Positions 56,573 to 64,000 of a DNA stretch of 64,000 nt are shown here, one piece after another. The notes below the pieces were generated by a model. It was not told the DNA's origin, made no database searches, and saw nothing but the letters and a program-made list of their open reading frames with translations. Source of the DNA: Lysobacteraceae bacterium SCN 69-320 (GTDB lineage Bacteria > Pseudomonadota > Gammaproteobacteria > Xanthomonadales > Rhodanobacteraceae); NCBI GenBank assembly GCA_001725155.1, contig MEFP01000012.1, forward strand, positions 186,001 to 250,000. The letters run 5' to 3'. The translations under genes and the position numbers were made by a program. How positions within the stretch are numbered: position 1 is the stretch's first letter; every line of letters starts with the position of its first letter.

Positions 56573-57946
56573 GTGAAAGGCCTTGCGCTGCTGCAGGCAT
56601 TCTCCGGTCGGTATGGCTCGGCCTGGATGGCCGTACAGCAGTTGCGCGTGCTCAATGCACTGACGCCCGCCGAGATCGCCGCATCCGTCTTCCGGGTGAA
56701 GGCCTCCGACGGGCGCACGGCCACTGGGGCGCGTCGATCGCTCGTGGACATGCGTTGGTATGACGACTCCCTGGAGGAGGGGCTGCCCGACGACGGCAGC
56801 GCGCCGGGCGACCTCGTTGCGTTTTTGCGCTCCCGCGCGCTCGATGCCAGCGCCGGGCCGCTCGCGTCGGTCCTCGCCCGGGACGACGTGGTGCGCTGGT
56901 GCCCGGAGTGCTTGCGCGTGGGCTATCACGCCGTGTGGTTTCAACTCGGGGCGTTGAAAGCCTGTCCGCTGCACCGTGTCCCGCTGGAGGAATCCTGCCC
57001 TCACTGCCAGGCACCCAATCCCGCCTGCGCGTTGATCGCCCGCGACGTGGGTATTTTCGAATGCATGCGCTGCGGTCGAACGCGCGTGCCCTGTCATCCG
57101 CAACGCTGGATCCGCGGCGCCGAGTTCGCCACGCAGGAAGCGCGGGTGTTCGGAGCGCTGGCGCGCTGGTTCCGGCAGCTGCGTCCGATGCCGCTGGAAT
57201 GGGGCGCGTTGAACCGCGATCTGGGCCTGCGCCGAAACGCCGAGGGGGCGTCGCACCGGTGTGCGGCGCGCACGCACGCCGTTCTTGCGATGTTCCCCAG
57301 TCGCCCGGTTCGCCGGTTGTGCAGCGATGGCGCTCCGCTGGAAGCGGCCGTCTTCGACGGGAATGGGCGGACGGCCTCCGGCAAGGCCTATGCGGCCGCC
57401 CTGCTGGAGGCGAGCGCCGTCGTGGACCGCGCGGTAGGGGCGCACCGCGCATGCCAGGCGCCGGCGCCGGCGTTGTGGCTGGGTGGCGCCCCCCTTCTGA
57501 TGCCCTGCATACCGTGGAACGACGTCTGCTGCGTGCGCCTGGCCTGCACGATCTGGACGGCGCGCCATCGTCCGACGGGCCGGCCTTTTTTTGCCGATGC
57601 GCTGCCGGCGACGCATGCGTATGCCCGACTGCCGACGCCGGCGTTGGTCCGGTGGCTCGTCAGCGACTTCTTCGAAACGGTCAACGCCTTGAGTGACTAT
57701 CGGATGCGCTCGAGCGTTCCCAGCGAACGATTGATCGCCGCGCTGAGCCTGAGCATCACCCCCGATCTGGCGGGCACCCTGGTGCCGCCGTCGGAGGGCG
57801 GTACGGTGGGGTGGCTCGTGACCGCCCAAAACCCCGCGCTGCCGGAGACCGCGTGCGCGCAGCGATCGCCGGCATCCCACGCGCATCCGGGGCGTGCCCG
57901 TCGCGCCGACGGCCGTCCCACCGTGCCGCCGCCTCGTCACGCGTGA
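56573..57946 (+). CDS. tniQ: TniQ-family target-site protein
   Basis: 457 residues from GTG 56573. The N-terminal TniQ-type region has a zinc-ribbon: RWCPECLRVGYH (Cys110, Cys113), ACPLHRVPL (Cys131, His134) and SCPHC (Cys142, Cys145), plus a second CMRC pair at about 170. The C-terminal half is variable and ends in an Arg/Pro-rich tail. TniQ/TnsD proteins recognise the target or bridge another target selector to TnsC; with tnsF present the latter is likely. Confidence 0.92.
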   Translation: MKGLALLQAFSGRYGSAWMAVQQLRVLNALTPAEIAASVFRVKASDGRTATGARRSLVDMRWYDDSLEEGLPDDGSAPGDLVAFLRSRALDASAGPLASVLARDDVVRWCPECLRVGYHAVWFQLGALKACPLHRVPLEESCPHCQAPNPACALIARDVGIFECMRCGRTRVPCHPQRWIRGAEFATQEARVFGALARWFRQLRPMPLEWGALNRDLGLRRNAEGASHRCAARTHAVLAMFPSRPVRRLCSDGAPLEAAVFDGNGRTASGKAYAAALLEASAVVDRAVGAHRACQAPAPALWLGGAPLLMPCIPWNDVCCVRLACTIWTARHRPTGRPFFADALPATHAYARLPTPALVRWLVSDFFETVNALSDYRMRSSVPSERLIAALSLSITPDLAGTLVPPSEGGTVGWLVTAQNPALPETACAQRSPASHAHPGRARRADGRPTVPPPRHA

Positions 57947-57955
57947 GGCGCGAAC

Positions 57956-59464
57956 ATGCGCCGACCTTCAGACGCCTTCGATCCGCTCACGGCCTTTGCC
58001 AAGGACCTTGCCGCCTATCGCGAGGCCTCGCGACGGGCGATCGCGTCGACGTGGCGCGCCTTCTCGAAGACGTGCGTCGCGGGCGGACTGGCCCCGTGGC
58101 CCCTGACGGACGCGAACATTGAATGGGTGGTGCGCCGATGGATCGCCGGTGGCGCCACGGGAACGACGTTGCAGGTTCGCCAATGGGCGCTGCGACGGCT
58201 GCACGCGTTCGAGCGTGCAAATGTCGTTTTGTCGGCGTTGTCCACCGCGGCGTGGGCGCGCTGGATCTGGAGCTGCGTACCCACGCGCAAAAGCGGCGGA
58301 CCGCGGCCGCGATTGACGGTGTTCGAAACCCATCGATTGATCGACGCCCTCGAGCGCGATGCCGACTACCACTGGTTGCGGATGCTGCTCGCGGTCATCG
58401 ACCGAACGGGATCGTCGTTGCGCACGCTGCTGCAGGTGCGGCAGCGCGATCTGGCGGACGCGGTGCTGACGTTGCACCCTCACCGCGGCACCTACGCGGT
58501 GCCCCTGGAGCAGGACGAGGTCCATGCCCTGAAGGACCTGGGTGTGTCATCGGCCGCCGATGCCTTCCTGTTCAGTGGCGATGGCGGCGCGACACCGTTG
58601 TCGAGCCATCGGGTCAACCGGGACTTGGGCCGCTATGCCGAGGCGGTACTCGGCCGCCCGGTGGCGATGCGCGAGGTCCAGGAAGCCGCGATCCGGTTTC
58701 TGCTGCAGCTGGGCGTCGCCACCCACGCCCTGTCGCAGTGCACGGGACTTCGTCCGCGCACGTTGCTGCGCGTGGCGCGCTTGCGCGCCCCGCTGGACGA
58801 CCGGCCGCTGATCATCCAGTACGGCATTCCCGTTCGCGCCCACCATCCGGCGTTCGCGGAACTGTGGCGCGTGATGCAGCGCACCGAGGCGTCCGTCTCG
58901 GGTCTGCGCGATCGTGCCATTCTGAGCCTGGTGTATTTTGACTTTGCCACGCCCGACATGGTCAGCAGGATGGATCGCAGCGACGTCCATGCCGACGGCT
59001 CGTATTCCCTGCCACGAGAGTCTGATCTGACGGTCACGCTGGCCGAACCCCACGTCGCGCAGGCCCTGGGCGCGTGGGTCGCGCTCCGGGGCGACGAGCC
59101 CGGCCCGCTGTTTGTCGCCGAGGACGGGGCTACTGCGCGAGGGCTACAACCGGAGGAGGTGGATGGGCTGGTTCGTGAGCGGTCCCGCGGTCTGCGCCGG
59201 CCGTTCACGGCCGCGACGTTGCGACTGGGCGGAATCGCTCGCGCCGCCAACGCCGGCCTGCCGCTGGCTCGACTGGCCGACCAGGCGGACCTGCGCTACG
59301 AGGAGCTCGCCCACGTCCTGGCGCTGCATCAACGAACCGAGACCGCGGCGCGGGTTCGCCAACAGATCGATGCCCTGCGCGACGCGCGCGGGTCGCCCGC
59401 CACCTTCCGCGACCTGTGCACCGGGCCGCTGGTGCGGTGCTATATCCACGCGGCGAGCCCCTGA
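57956..59464 (+). CDS. tnsF: TnsF-like target selector with two degenerate tyrosine-recombinase-like domains
   Basis: 502 residues. Two tandem segments resemble Xer/phage-integrase catalytic domains. The first has LRMLLAVIDRTGSSLRTLLQ and, later, AAIRFLLQLGVATHALSQCT. The second has LRDRAILSLVYFDFATPDMV and ATLRLGGIARAANAGLPLAR. In active recombinases these positions carry a TGLR Arg, H-x-L-R-H and a Tyr near a GH motif; here the second-domain Arg I, both His and the Tyr are missing. Tn6022-like elements encode TnsF, an inactivated tyrosine recombinase that selects the target (comM in the known case). It follows tniQ with nine bases between. Confidence 0.85.
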   Translation: MRRPSDAFDPLTAFAKDLAAYREASRRAIASTWRAFSKTCVAGGLAPWPLTDANIEWVVRRWIAGGATGTTLQVRQWALRRLHAFERANVVLSALSTAAWARWIWSCVPTRKSGGPRPRLTVFETHRLIDALERDADYHWLRMLLAVIDRTGSSLRTLLQVRQRDLADAVLTLHPHRGTYAVPLEQDEVHALKDLGVSSAADAFLFSGDGGATPLSSHRVNRDLGRYAEAVLGRPVAMREVQEAAIRFLLQLGVATHALSQCTGLRPRTLLRVARLRAPLDDRPLIIQYGIPVRAHHPAFAELWRVMQRTEASVSGLRDRAILSLVYFDFATPDMVSRMDRSDVHADGSYSLPRESDLTVTLAEPHVAQALGAWVALRGDEPGPLFVAEDGATARGLQPEEVDGLVRERSRGLRRPFTAATLRLGGIARAANAGLPLARLADQADLRYEELAHVLALHQRTETAARVRQQIDALRDARGSPATFRDLCTGPLVRCYIHAASP

Positions 59465-59623
59465 GCGCACCGGTGTTGATGCGCCACCGCCGGTTCCGCG
59501 CGCGCCCTGAACGCCCTCGGGATCGCTGACGCGACACCGACCCTCGCGCGTGAGCGGCGTGGCGTTCCGGCACCGTTCTCGCCCGCGACGCCCGCAACGC
59601 ACCGCCAACGACAGCAGGGCGTC

Positions 59624-59971
59624 TCAGCGCGGTTTGCGCTGGAGTGCCGTGAGCGCGGCAATCAGATCGGCGACCTGTCGGTCGGAGCAGGTGTGCGCCA
59701 GGGCACTGAGCCGCTCCAGCCGACGACGGGATGCCGGCACGCGCCCGGCCGGTCCTGAGTACGCCACGCGAAGTAACGTGCACAGGGCCTTGGCGGAGGC
59801 CGAGCGGGGGGTGAACTGACCGGCCAATACCCGGCTGACTTGCGCTTGCGTGATCGACAGCGATTGCGCGAGCGCTTCCTGCGTCAACCCTCGCCGCTTC
59901 ATCGCCGCCGTCAGGCGCATTCCCAGGTCCCGGGCCCAGTCCTCGCGGCACTTGATCATAGTATACTTCAT
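59624..59971 (-). CDS. XRE-family transcriptional regulator
   Basis: 115 residues from ATG 59971; earlier in-frame codons would run through the promoter. The helix-turn-helix lies at about residues 18-60 (MRLTAAMKRRGLTQEALAQS, then ITQAQVSRVLAGQ), followed by a helical tail. It is divergent from the methyltransferase operon with only 23 bases between start codons, the arrangement of controller proteins in restriction-modification and toxin-antitoxin loci. It probably represses or tunes both promoters by binding the GTATAC repeats between them. Confidence 0.88.
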   Translation of the reverse strand: MKYTMIKCREDWARDLGMRLTAAMKRRGLTQEALAQSLSITQAQVSRVLAGQFTPRSASAKALCTLLRVAYSGPAGRVPASRRRLERLSALAHTCSDRQVADLIAALTALQRKPR

Positions 59972-60006
59972 ACGTATATTATGGACGTATACGCATGCAG
60001 GGGCAA
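59952..60006. promoter_or_regulatory. Overlapping divergent promoters with GTATAC operator repeats
   Basis: Plus strand: TTGATC (59952-59957), 17-base spacer, TATATT (59975-59980), start near 59987, just ahead of the methyltransferase ATG (very short leader). Minus strand: TTGCCC (60006-60001), 17-base spacer, CATAAT (59983-59978), leading to the XRE gene. GTATAC occurs at 59961-59966 and 59987-59992, with the palindrome ATACGTAT at 59970-59977 between them, so a bound dimer would overlap both promoters. This AT-rich block contrasts with its surroundings. Confidence 0.6.
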
Positions 60007-61320
60007 TCCTCACCCATGGACCTTGAGCCGATCGAGGGTGTTTCGGGGCAGCTGCTGGAATGGCACCCCGATCATGTGCCGCTGACCACGGGACAGGCCG
60101 GACGGCAGCTGCCGTTCCAGCGCTGGTTTCCGTTCAAGGAAGCGTTTGCGCCCCAATTTGTCGCCGATGTGCTGGCGCGTGACGGCCGCGGCACGGGCAC
60201 GTTGCTGGACCCGTTCGGTGGCTCGGGCACGAGTGCGCTGACGGCACAACACCTGGGCTGGAATGCCCATACGATCGAGGTCAATCCGTTCCTGGCCGAC
60301 TTGATCCAAGCCAAGCTTCACGCGTACGACGTGGCGCAGTTGCGGCGAAACTGGAGCACGATCCTGGCGCGCGTAGGGCGGGCGAGGCCGTCGCTGTCGC
60401 GCCTCTATGCACAGGCGCCGCGCACGCTGGTCGAGCCGGGCGAAGCGGATCGGTGGGTGTTTTCAGCGGCGGTCCTGCGCCGCGTCGCGGCCTACCGGCA
60501 GACGATCGAGGCCTTGCCTGACGCGGCAATGCGCCGCTTCTTCCGGGTTCAACTGGGAGCGATCCTCGTTCCGCTCAGTCACGTCGTGATCAGCGGGAAG
60601 GGGCGTCGGTACCGCCGCGGCTGGCAACAGCTGAACTGGACCGGCGCGGACGTCGACGCGCGACTCGCGAGGGCCGTGGACAGCGCGATCGCGGATGTCG
60701 CCGCGGCGCGCCCTCACGCCGGATCGCGCTGCACCGTCGCCCGAGGCGATGCGCGCGCGCTGCTGGCCGACGCCCCGGTCGCCGATTGCGCCCTGTTTTC
60801 GCCGCCGTATCCCAACAGTTTCGACTACACCGATATCTACAATCTGGAATTGTGGGTTTTGGGATACTTGAACAGCAAGGACGACAATCGGCGTCTGCGC
60901 CATGCGACGGTGCAATCGCACGTCCAGCTCATTCGGACGGCGTCACCGCCGCCCGATTCGCCGCAGCTCACGCGCTGCCTTCAGCGCCTGGCGCGCGTGC
61001 GCGACCAGCTCTGGAGTCCGCATATCCCGGCGATGGTCGGTTCGTACTTCCACGATCTCGCCCACGTGCTGCACCACGTGGCGTGGAAGGTGACGCCCGG
61101 TGGCCGTGTGGTCGTGGTGGTCGGTGACAGCCGCTACGAGGACGTCTATGTCGACGTGGCGGCGATTCTGCAGGAGCTCGCGCCGGCCTGTGGCTTACGC
61201 GTCACGCAGTGCGAAGCGATGCGCTCGATGCGGGTGAGCCCGCAACAAGGCGGGCAACCCGGTCTGACGGAAACGGCCATCACGTTTACCGTCCAGCGCC
61301 GCTCGACCGCCGCGCCATGA
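59995..61320 (+). CDS. Adenine-type DNA methyltransferase
   Basis: 441 residues from ATG 59995 (ATG 60016 is an alternative). Motif I LLDPFGGSGTSA (70-81) binds S-adenosylmethionine and motif IV SPPYPNSFDYTDIY (about 268-281) is the S/D/N-PPY catalytic motif of amino methyltransferases. Motif I precedes IV although its DPFxGSGT form is usual in beta-class enzymes where the order is reversed, so this is a separate subfamily. It probably methylates adenine, possibly N4-cytosine. No restriction endonuclease lies next to it; instead it overlaps (ATGA) an ABC ATPase gene, suggesting self-marking for that system. Confidence 0.9.
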   Translation: MQGQSSPMDLEPIEGVSGQLLEWHPDHVPLTTGQAGRQLPFQRWFPFKEAFAPQFVADVLARDGRGTGTLLDPFGGSGTSALTAQHLGWNAHTIEVNPFLADLIQAKLHAYDVAQLRRNWSTILARVGRARPSLSRLYAQAPRTLVEPGEADRWVFSAAVLRRVAAYRQTIEALPDAAMRRFFRVQLGAILVPLSHVVISGKGRRYRRGWQQLNWTGADVDARLARAVDSAIADVAAARPHAGSRCTVARGDARALLADAPVADCALFSPPYPNSFDYTDIYNLELWVLGYLNSKDDNRRLRHATVQSHVQLIRTASPPPDSPQLTRCLQRLARVRDQLWSPHIPAMVGSYFHDLAHVLHHVAWKVTPGGRVVVVVGDSRYEDVYVDVAAILQELAPACGLRVTQCEAMRSMRVSPQQGGQPGLTETAITFTVQRRSTAAP

Positions 61321-63323
61321 CGATGCGCGCCGCAATTCAGCTGCCCACGCTCGAGCGCCTGCGCGTTCACGGCTACGCGCTCTATCCCGGCCCGCGGCAG
61401 CAGGGGATCGATCTCACGTTCCCCGCCGGCGTCACCGTGCTGGCGGGCATCAACGGGATCGGCAAGACGACGTTGCTGCAACTGCTGCTGCGCATGATCC
61501 TGGGTCCCCTCAACCCGTCCAAGGCGGCCAGCCGCGATCCCGGGCGTGTCAGCGACCGCAAGCTCGTGAGCGCGTCGAGCTTTCCGTACTTCGCCTCACG
61601 CGTTCCGCCACCGCTCTCCGACGAGGCGGTCGCCACCCTGGACTTTCGGATCGGGACGCGCGCGTTTGTCGTCCGGCGTGCGATGGGCAGCATGGCCCTG
61701 CGCGAGGTCACGATCGATGGAAAACGGCGGCGGGACCTGACCGACCATGGCCTGCTCGACGCCATGGCAGCCGTCGCCGGCATCGGCAGCGGGTACGACT
61801 TCTACATGGTCGTGCGGTATCTGCAGTTTTTCACCGAGGAGCGACTGCCCGTGCTGTGGTCCTCCAGCACGCAGTTCGAAGTGTTCAAGATGCTGTTTGT
61901 CGATCCGTCGGTGGCCACCGAGCTGTCGGCGCTCTACACCGAGGTGCAGCGCGTCGACTCCAACTACCGCAACCGCAAAAATCAGCTCACCTTGCGCAAG
62001 GACGCGCAGGACGTTCTGGCCGCACTGCGGCCGACCTCGGATACCGTCACGCCGCAACAGGTGGCCGATAAAGCCGCGGAGCTCAACACGGCGCGCGTCG
62101 CGGCCCAGAAGGCTCGCGAGGTCCTGGAGAAGCTCGCGGCCCAACGCGATGCCGCGCGCCACGCGGTCGCGACGCAGGAATATGCCGTCGACGACTACCG
62201 GCGCGCGCTGGCGCAATCGGATGCGGCCTACATCAGCCACGCCCTGCCGGGGCTGGAGGACAAGCTCCAGTTCCTGATGCAGGGACTGGGCAGTGGCGTG
62301 GGCTGCTTCGTCTGCGGCACGCCGGGCCGGAAACAACACCATGCGATCAGCAAGACCCTGCGCTCGGGCCATTGCTTCGTCTGCCACAGCAAGCTGCCGG
62401 CGGGGCGGGCGAACGTGGCGTCCATCAAGGTGGCCGACGTGCGCAAGGACGAAACCGCGCTCGCGGAAGCGGTCGCGATCTTGAACGCCCGCGAAGCGAC
62501 GCTGGCGCAACGCGAGCAAGCGGTCGTTGATCAGCAGGGCCGTCTTCGCCAAGTGCTCACCCAAGTGCAGCAGCGCAGCGAAGAGCACCTCTTCCTCGCC
62601 GCGCAAGTACCCGATCCTGTCGCCTCCCCCCTGCAGGATGAGATCACCCGCGAAGAGCTGGAACTGGAGCAGCTCGACACCAAGCGCAAGGCGCTGACCG
62701 AAAATTACCGCAGCGCGGTCGGCCGGGCACAGACGTCCATCGAGGCCATCCGCGAGGCCTTGGCCGAACGGATCGCCGCCTATGCGGAACGGTTCCTGCA
62801 GGAAAGCGTCAGCGTCCGCTTTGAACGCAACAGCCCGTTTTCCCTGGCCACGGGCGTATCCAAGGTCAACATCCCGACGTTTCGCGTGGCGATGACCTCG
62901 GGCACGCATGCGACCCAGCAGGTGCGCACGAGCGAGACCAGCGTGTCGGAATCCCAAAAGGAATTTCTGGACTTGGCGTTTCGACTCGCCGTGCTGGACA
63001 TGGTGACCCACGACGGGGCGATGACCCTCGTAGTCGAGACGCCGGAAGCGAGCCTGGACACGTGGTTCATGCAGCGCGCCGCCGATTTGATGCGCGATTT
63101 TGCCAGCCGCGGATCGAGCGGACAGCGACGCGTCATTGCGACGTCCAATCTCAACGGCACGTCGATGATCGGCCATTTGCTGGGGCGCCCGGCAGGGTCC
63201 CGGCGCAAACCCAGCGGGCATCTGATCAACCTGATGGAGCTGACCGCGCAGCCGGGCGTACTCAAGGACAAAACGGCGCAGGCACTATTCGAGCACGAAG
63301 TAGGGCAGTACACCGATGCCTAA
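61317..63323 (+). CDS. Rad50/SMC-like ABC ATPase with CxxC-CxxC hook
   Basis: 668 residues from ATG 61317, overlapping the methyltransferase stop. Walker A GINGIGKT (44-51) sits after an N-terminal strand as in RecF/Rad50-type ATPases. Two long coiled coils (about 215-310 and 380-480) flank CFVCGTPG (about 329-332) and HCFVCHSKL (about 356-359), a possible zinc-binding hinge. The C-terminal half has a signature-like SESQKEFLDLAF (about 544) and Walker B LVVETPEASLD (about 570), with ETPE in place of DEP. This build occurs in ABC-ATPase conflict systems; it probably senses or tethers DNA and gates an effector. Confidence 0.9.
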   Translation: MTMRAAIQLPTLERLRVHGYALYPGPRQQGIDLTFPAGVTVLAGINGIGKTTLLQLLLRMILGPLNPSKAASRDPGRVSDRKLVSASSFPYFASRVPPPLSDEAVATLDFRIGTRAFVVRRAMGSMALREVTIDGKRRRDLTDHGLLDAMAAVAGIGSGYDFYMVVRYLQFFTEERLPVLWSSSTQFEVFKMLFVDPSVATELSALYTEVQRVDSNYRNRKNQLTLRKDAQDVLAALRPTSDTVTPQQVADKAAELNTARVAAQKAREVLEKLAAQRDAARHAVATQEYAVDDYRRALAQSDAAYISHALPGLEDKLQFLMQGLGSGVGCFVCGTPGRKQHHAISKTLRSGHCFVCHSKLPAGRANVASIKVADVRKDETALAEAVAILNAREATLAQREQAVVDQQGRLRQVLTQVQQRSEEHLFLAAQVPDPVASPLQDEITREELELEQLDTKRKALTENYRSAVGRAQTSIEAIREALAERIAAYAERFLQESVSVRFERNSPFSLATGVSKVNIPTFRVAMTSGTHATQQVRTSETSVSESQKEFLDLAFRLAVLDMVTHDGAMTLVVETPEASLDTWFMQRAADLMRDFASRGSSGQRRVIATSNLNGTSMIGHLLGRPAGSRRKPSGHLINLMELTAQPGVLKDKTAQALFEHEVGQYTDA

Positions 63324-63966
63324 CGCGCGTTTCGTTCGCAAAGAAGACTACGGGCACCTGCATTTCGCGCGGTGGTTGCTCTTGCTGTTCGCTGCCTGTG
63401 ACGCCGCCGGCCTGGGGCCCGTCTCTCGCCGTCGGCTTCATACCTTGCTGTTCGTGTCCTTCGCGTCTTCGCGCTTCTACGACATTGCGCCCCTGCGCTA
63501 CCGCGCCCGTCGCACCGAACACGGGCCCTACTACCGCGCGGCGCACTTTACGCTGGGCGCGCTCATTCTGAGCGGCCTGATCGACGTAAGTCAGTTCACG
63601 CCGTATCCGGCGCGCAACGAGCTGCAGTTTGAGGGCGACCTGCGCCTGCGGCGGCGCGGTCTGTCCATCGCCCGCCGATTGCGCCAGACCAGCACGGGCG
63701 AACGGCTGTACCAGTTCCTCCTGGAACTGTGCTTATCGGCAGCTCGCACCGAGACCTCCCAACTCGACCAGGCCCTGCTGCAGGATTTGACCTACCAGAC
63801 CGCCACCGCACGTGGCGAATCGACCATTGGCATGGACGAGGAGCAGACCCCGACCGTGGTGGGCCTTCGCACGATCGATCGCTACCTGAACGAGCTCGCG
63901 CTGTCGCACCGGCGCGATGCGCTGGCGGCCTACCAGCGGCTTCTCGTGCATCGGATGGCTGCCTGA
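63316..63966 (+). CDS. Middle-component-like protein of an ABC three-component system
   Basis: 216 residues, overlapping the ATPase gene by eight bases. The N-terminal half (RWLLLLFAACDAAGLGPVSR, RLHTLLFVSF, then GPYYRAAHFTLGALILSGLI) matches the general pattern of small middle components of ABC-3C defence systems: an LH.L.F..A helix, a P-rich strand, a GPYY/F turn and an L..GLI helix. The second half is helical and ends in TIDRYLNELALSHRRDALAA. Assignment is by pattern, not by a recognised profile. The next gene overlaps its stop (TGATG). Confidence 0.6.
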   Translation: MPNARFVRKEDYGHLHFARWLLLLFAACDAAGLGPVSRRRLHTLLFVSFASSRFYDIAPLRYRARRTEHGPYYRAAHFTLGALILSGLIDVSQFTPYPARNELQFEGDLRLRRRGLSIARRLRQTSTGERLYQFLLELCLSAARTETSQLDQALLQDLTYQTATARGESTIGMDEEQTPTVVGLRTIDRYLNELALSHRRDALAAYQRLLVHRMAA

Positions 63967-64000
63967 TGGCGGGTTCGCTCGAACCGGCGGAATTGCAGCG
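63966..64000 (+). CDS. Start of next operon gene (cut by window edge)
   Basis: ATG 63966 overlaps the preceding stop (TGATG) and the frame (MAGSLEPAELQR) runs off the window. In an ABC-3C layout this position would hold the effector or another core component. Confidence 0.5.
   Translation, partial: MAGSLEPAELQ

Larger units (their letters stand above)
52748..64000 (+). mobile_element. Tn7-like transposon of Tn6022 type (right end beyond window)
   Basis: Terminal repeats followed by overlapping tnsA-tnsB-tnsC, then tniQ and a tnsF-like gene, the transposition gene order of Tn6022/AbaR-type elements (there named tniC-A-B-D-E). Cargo from 59.6 kb consists of an XRE regulator and a methyltransferase/ABC-ATPase operon. 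Known TnsF elements insert in comM. The sequence left of the repeats is the CHAT operon promoter region, with no comM fragment, so either the boundary lies elsewhere or the target differs. The right end is not in view. Confidence 0.75.

Overview
The window looks like chromosome of a high-GC gammaproteobacterium of the Xanthomonadales, probably Rhodanobacteraceae and Dokdonella-like. This is inferred from base composition, dense Arg/Ala-rich coding, a large secreted protein ending in an acidic aromatic GFE tail of the kind common in that group, an IPTL-CTERM-like sorting-signal remnant, and NdvB-type cyclic glucan synthase. No rRNA, tRNA or CRISPR array was seen.

Layout. 1-9.2 kb is an envelope polysaccharide locus: two large GT-C-like membrane proteins on the minus strand flank a UDP-xylose-synthase-like SDR enzyme, which is translationally coupled to a three-domain sulfotransferase-like / GT-A / GT-B fusion. 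9.2-13.6 kb holds a decayed surface-protein pseudogene, a YciI protein, an unknown membrane-associated protein, a LuxR solo with a possible operator, and a secreted protein. 13.7-21.3 kb encodes a 2327-residue secreted modular protein (metzincin-type zinc motif, Ig-like domains, 14 propeller-type repeats, six FN3 domains) coupled to a small periplasmic protein. 22.8-31.2 kb is ndvB. 32-36 kb has BON, cold-shock and small hydrophilic proteins.

36-45 kb looks like an oxygen-responsive module. Six FNR/Anr-like boxes (variants of TTGAC-N4-ATCAA) lie in front of acetoacetyl-CoA reductase (phaB), a GNAT enzyme, a nitroreductase, a PAS-GGDEF diguanylate cyclase, a host-attachment-family protein, a possible phasin, a CHAD protein with a coupled 32-codon leader gene, a desaturase and an SH3 protein. 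Several starts lie about 20 nt downstream of the transcription start predicted by a -41.5 box. The mix suggests polyhydroxyalkanoate/polyphosphate granule physiology under low oxygen.

45-64 kb is an accessory or defence island. It starts with a pseudouridine-synthase-like gene carrying a Glu at the usual catalytic Asp, then an IS3 transposase remnant lacking its DDE core. Next comes a four-gene minus-strand operon: small Cys-rich secreted peptide, CHAT caspase-like protease, STAND NTPase, unknown protein. From about 52.75 kb runs a Tn7-like element of the Tn6022 type: tnsA, tnsB, tnsC, tniQ and a tnsF-like gene with two degenerate tyrosine-recombinase-like halves. It is followed by cargo consisting of an XRE regulator divergent from an operon of adenine DNA methyltransferase, Rad50-like ATPase with a CxxC..CxxC hook, a middle-component-like protein and a further gene cut by the window edge. 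This cargo resembles a methyltransferase-armed ABC three-component defence system and, with the CHAT-STAND operon, is the best candidate for an undescribed system here.
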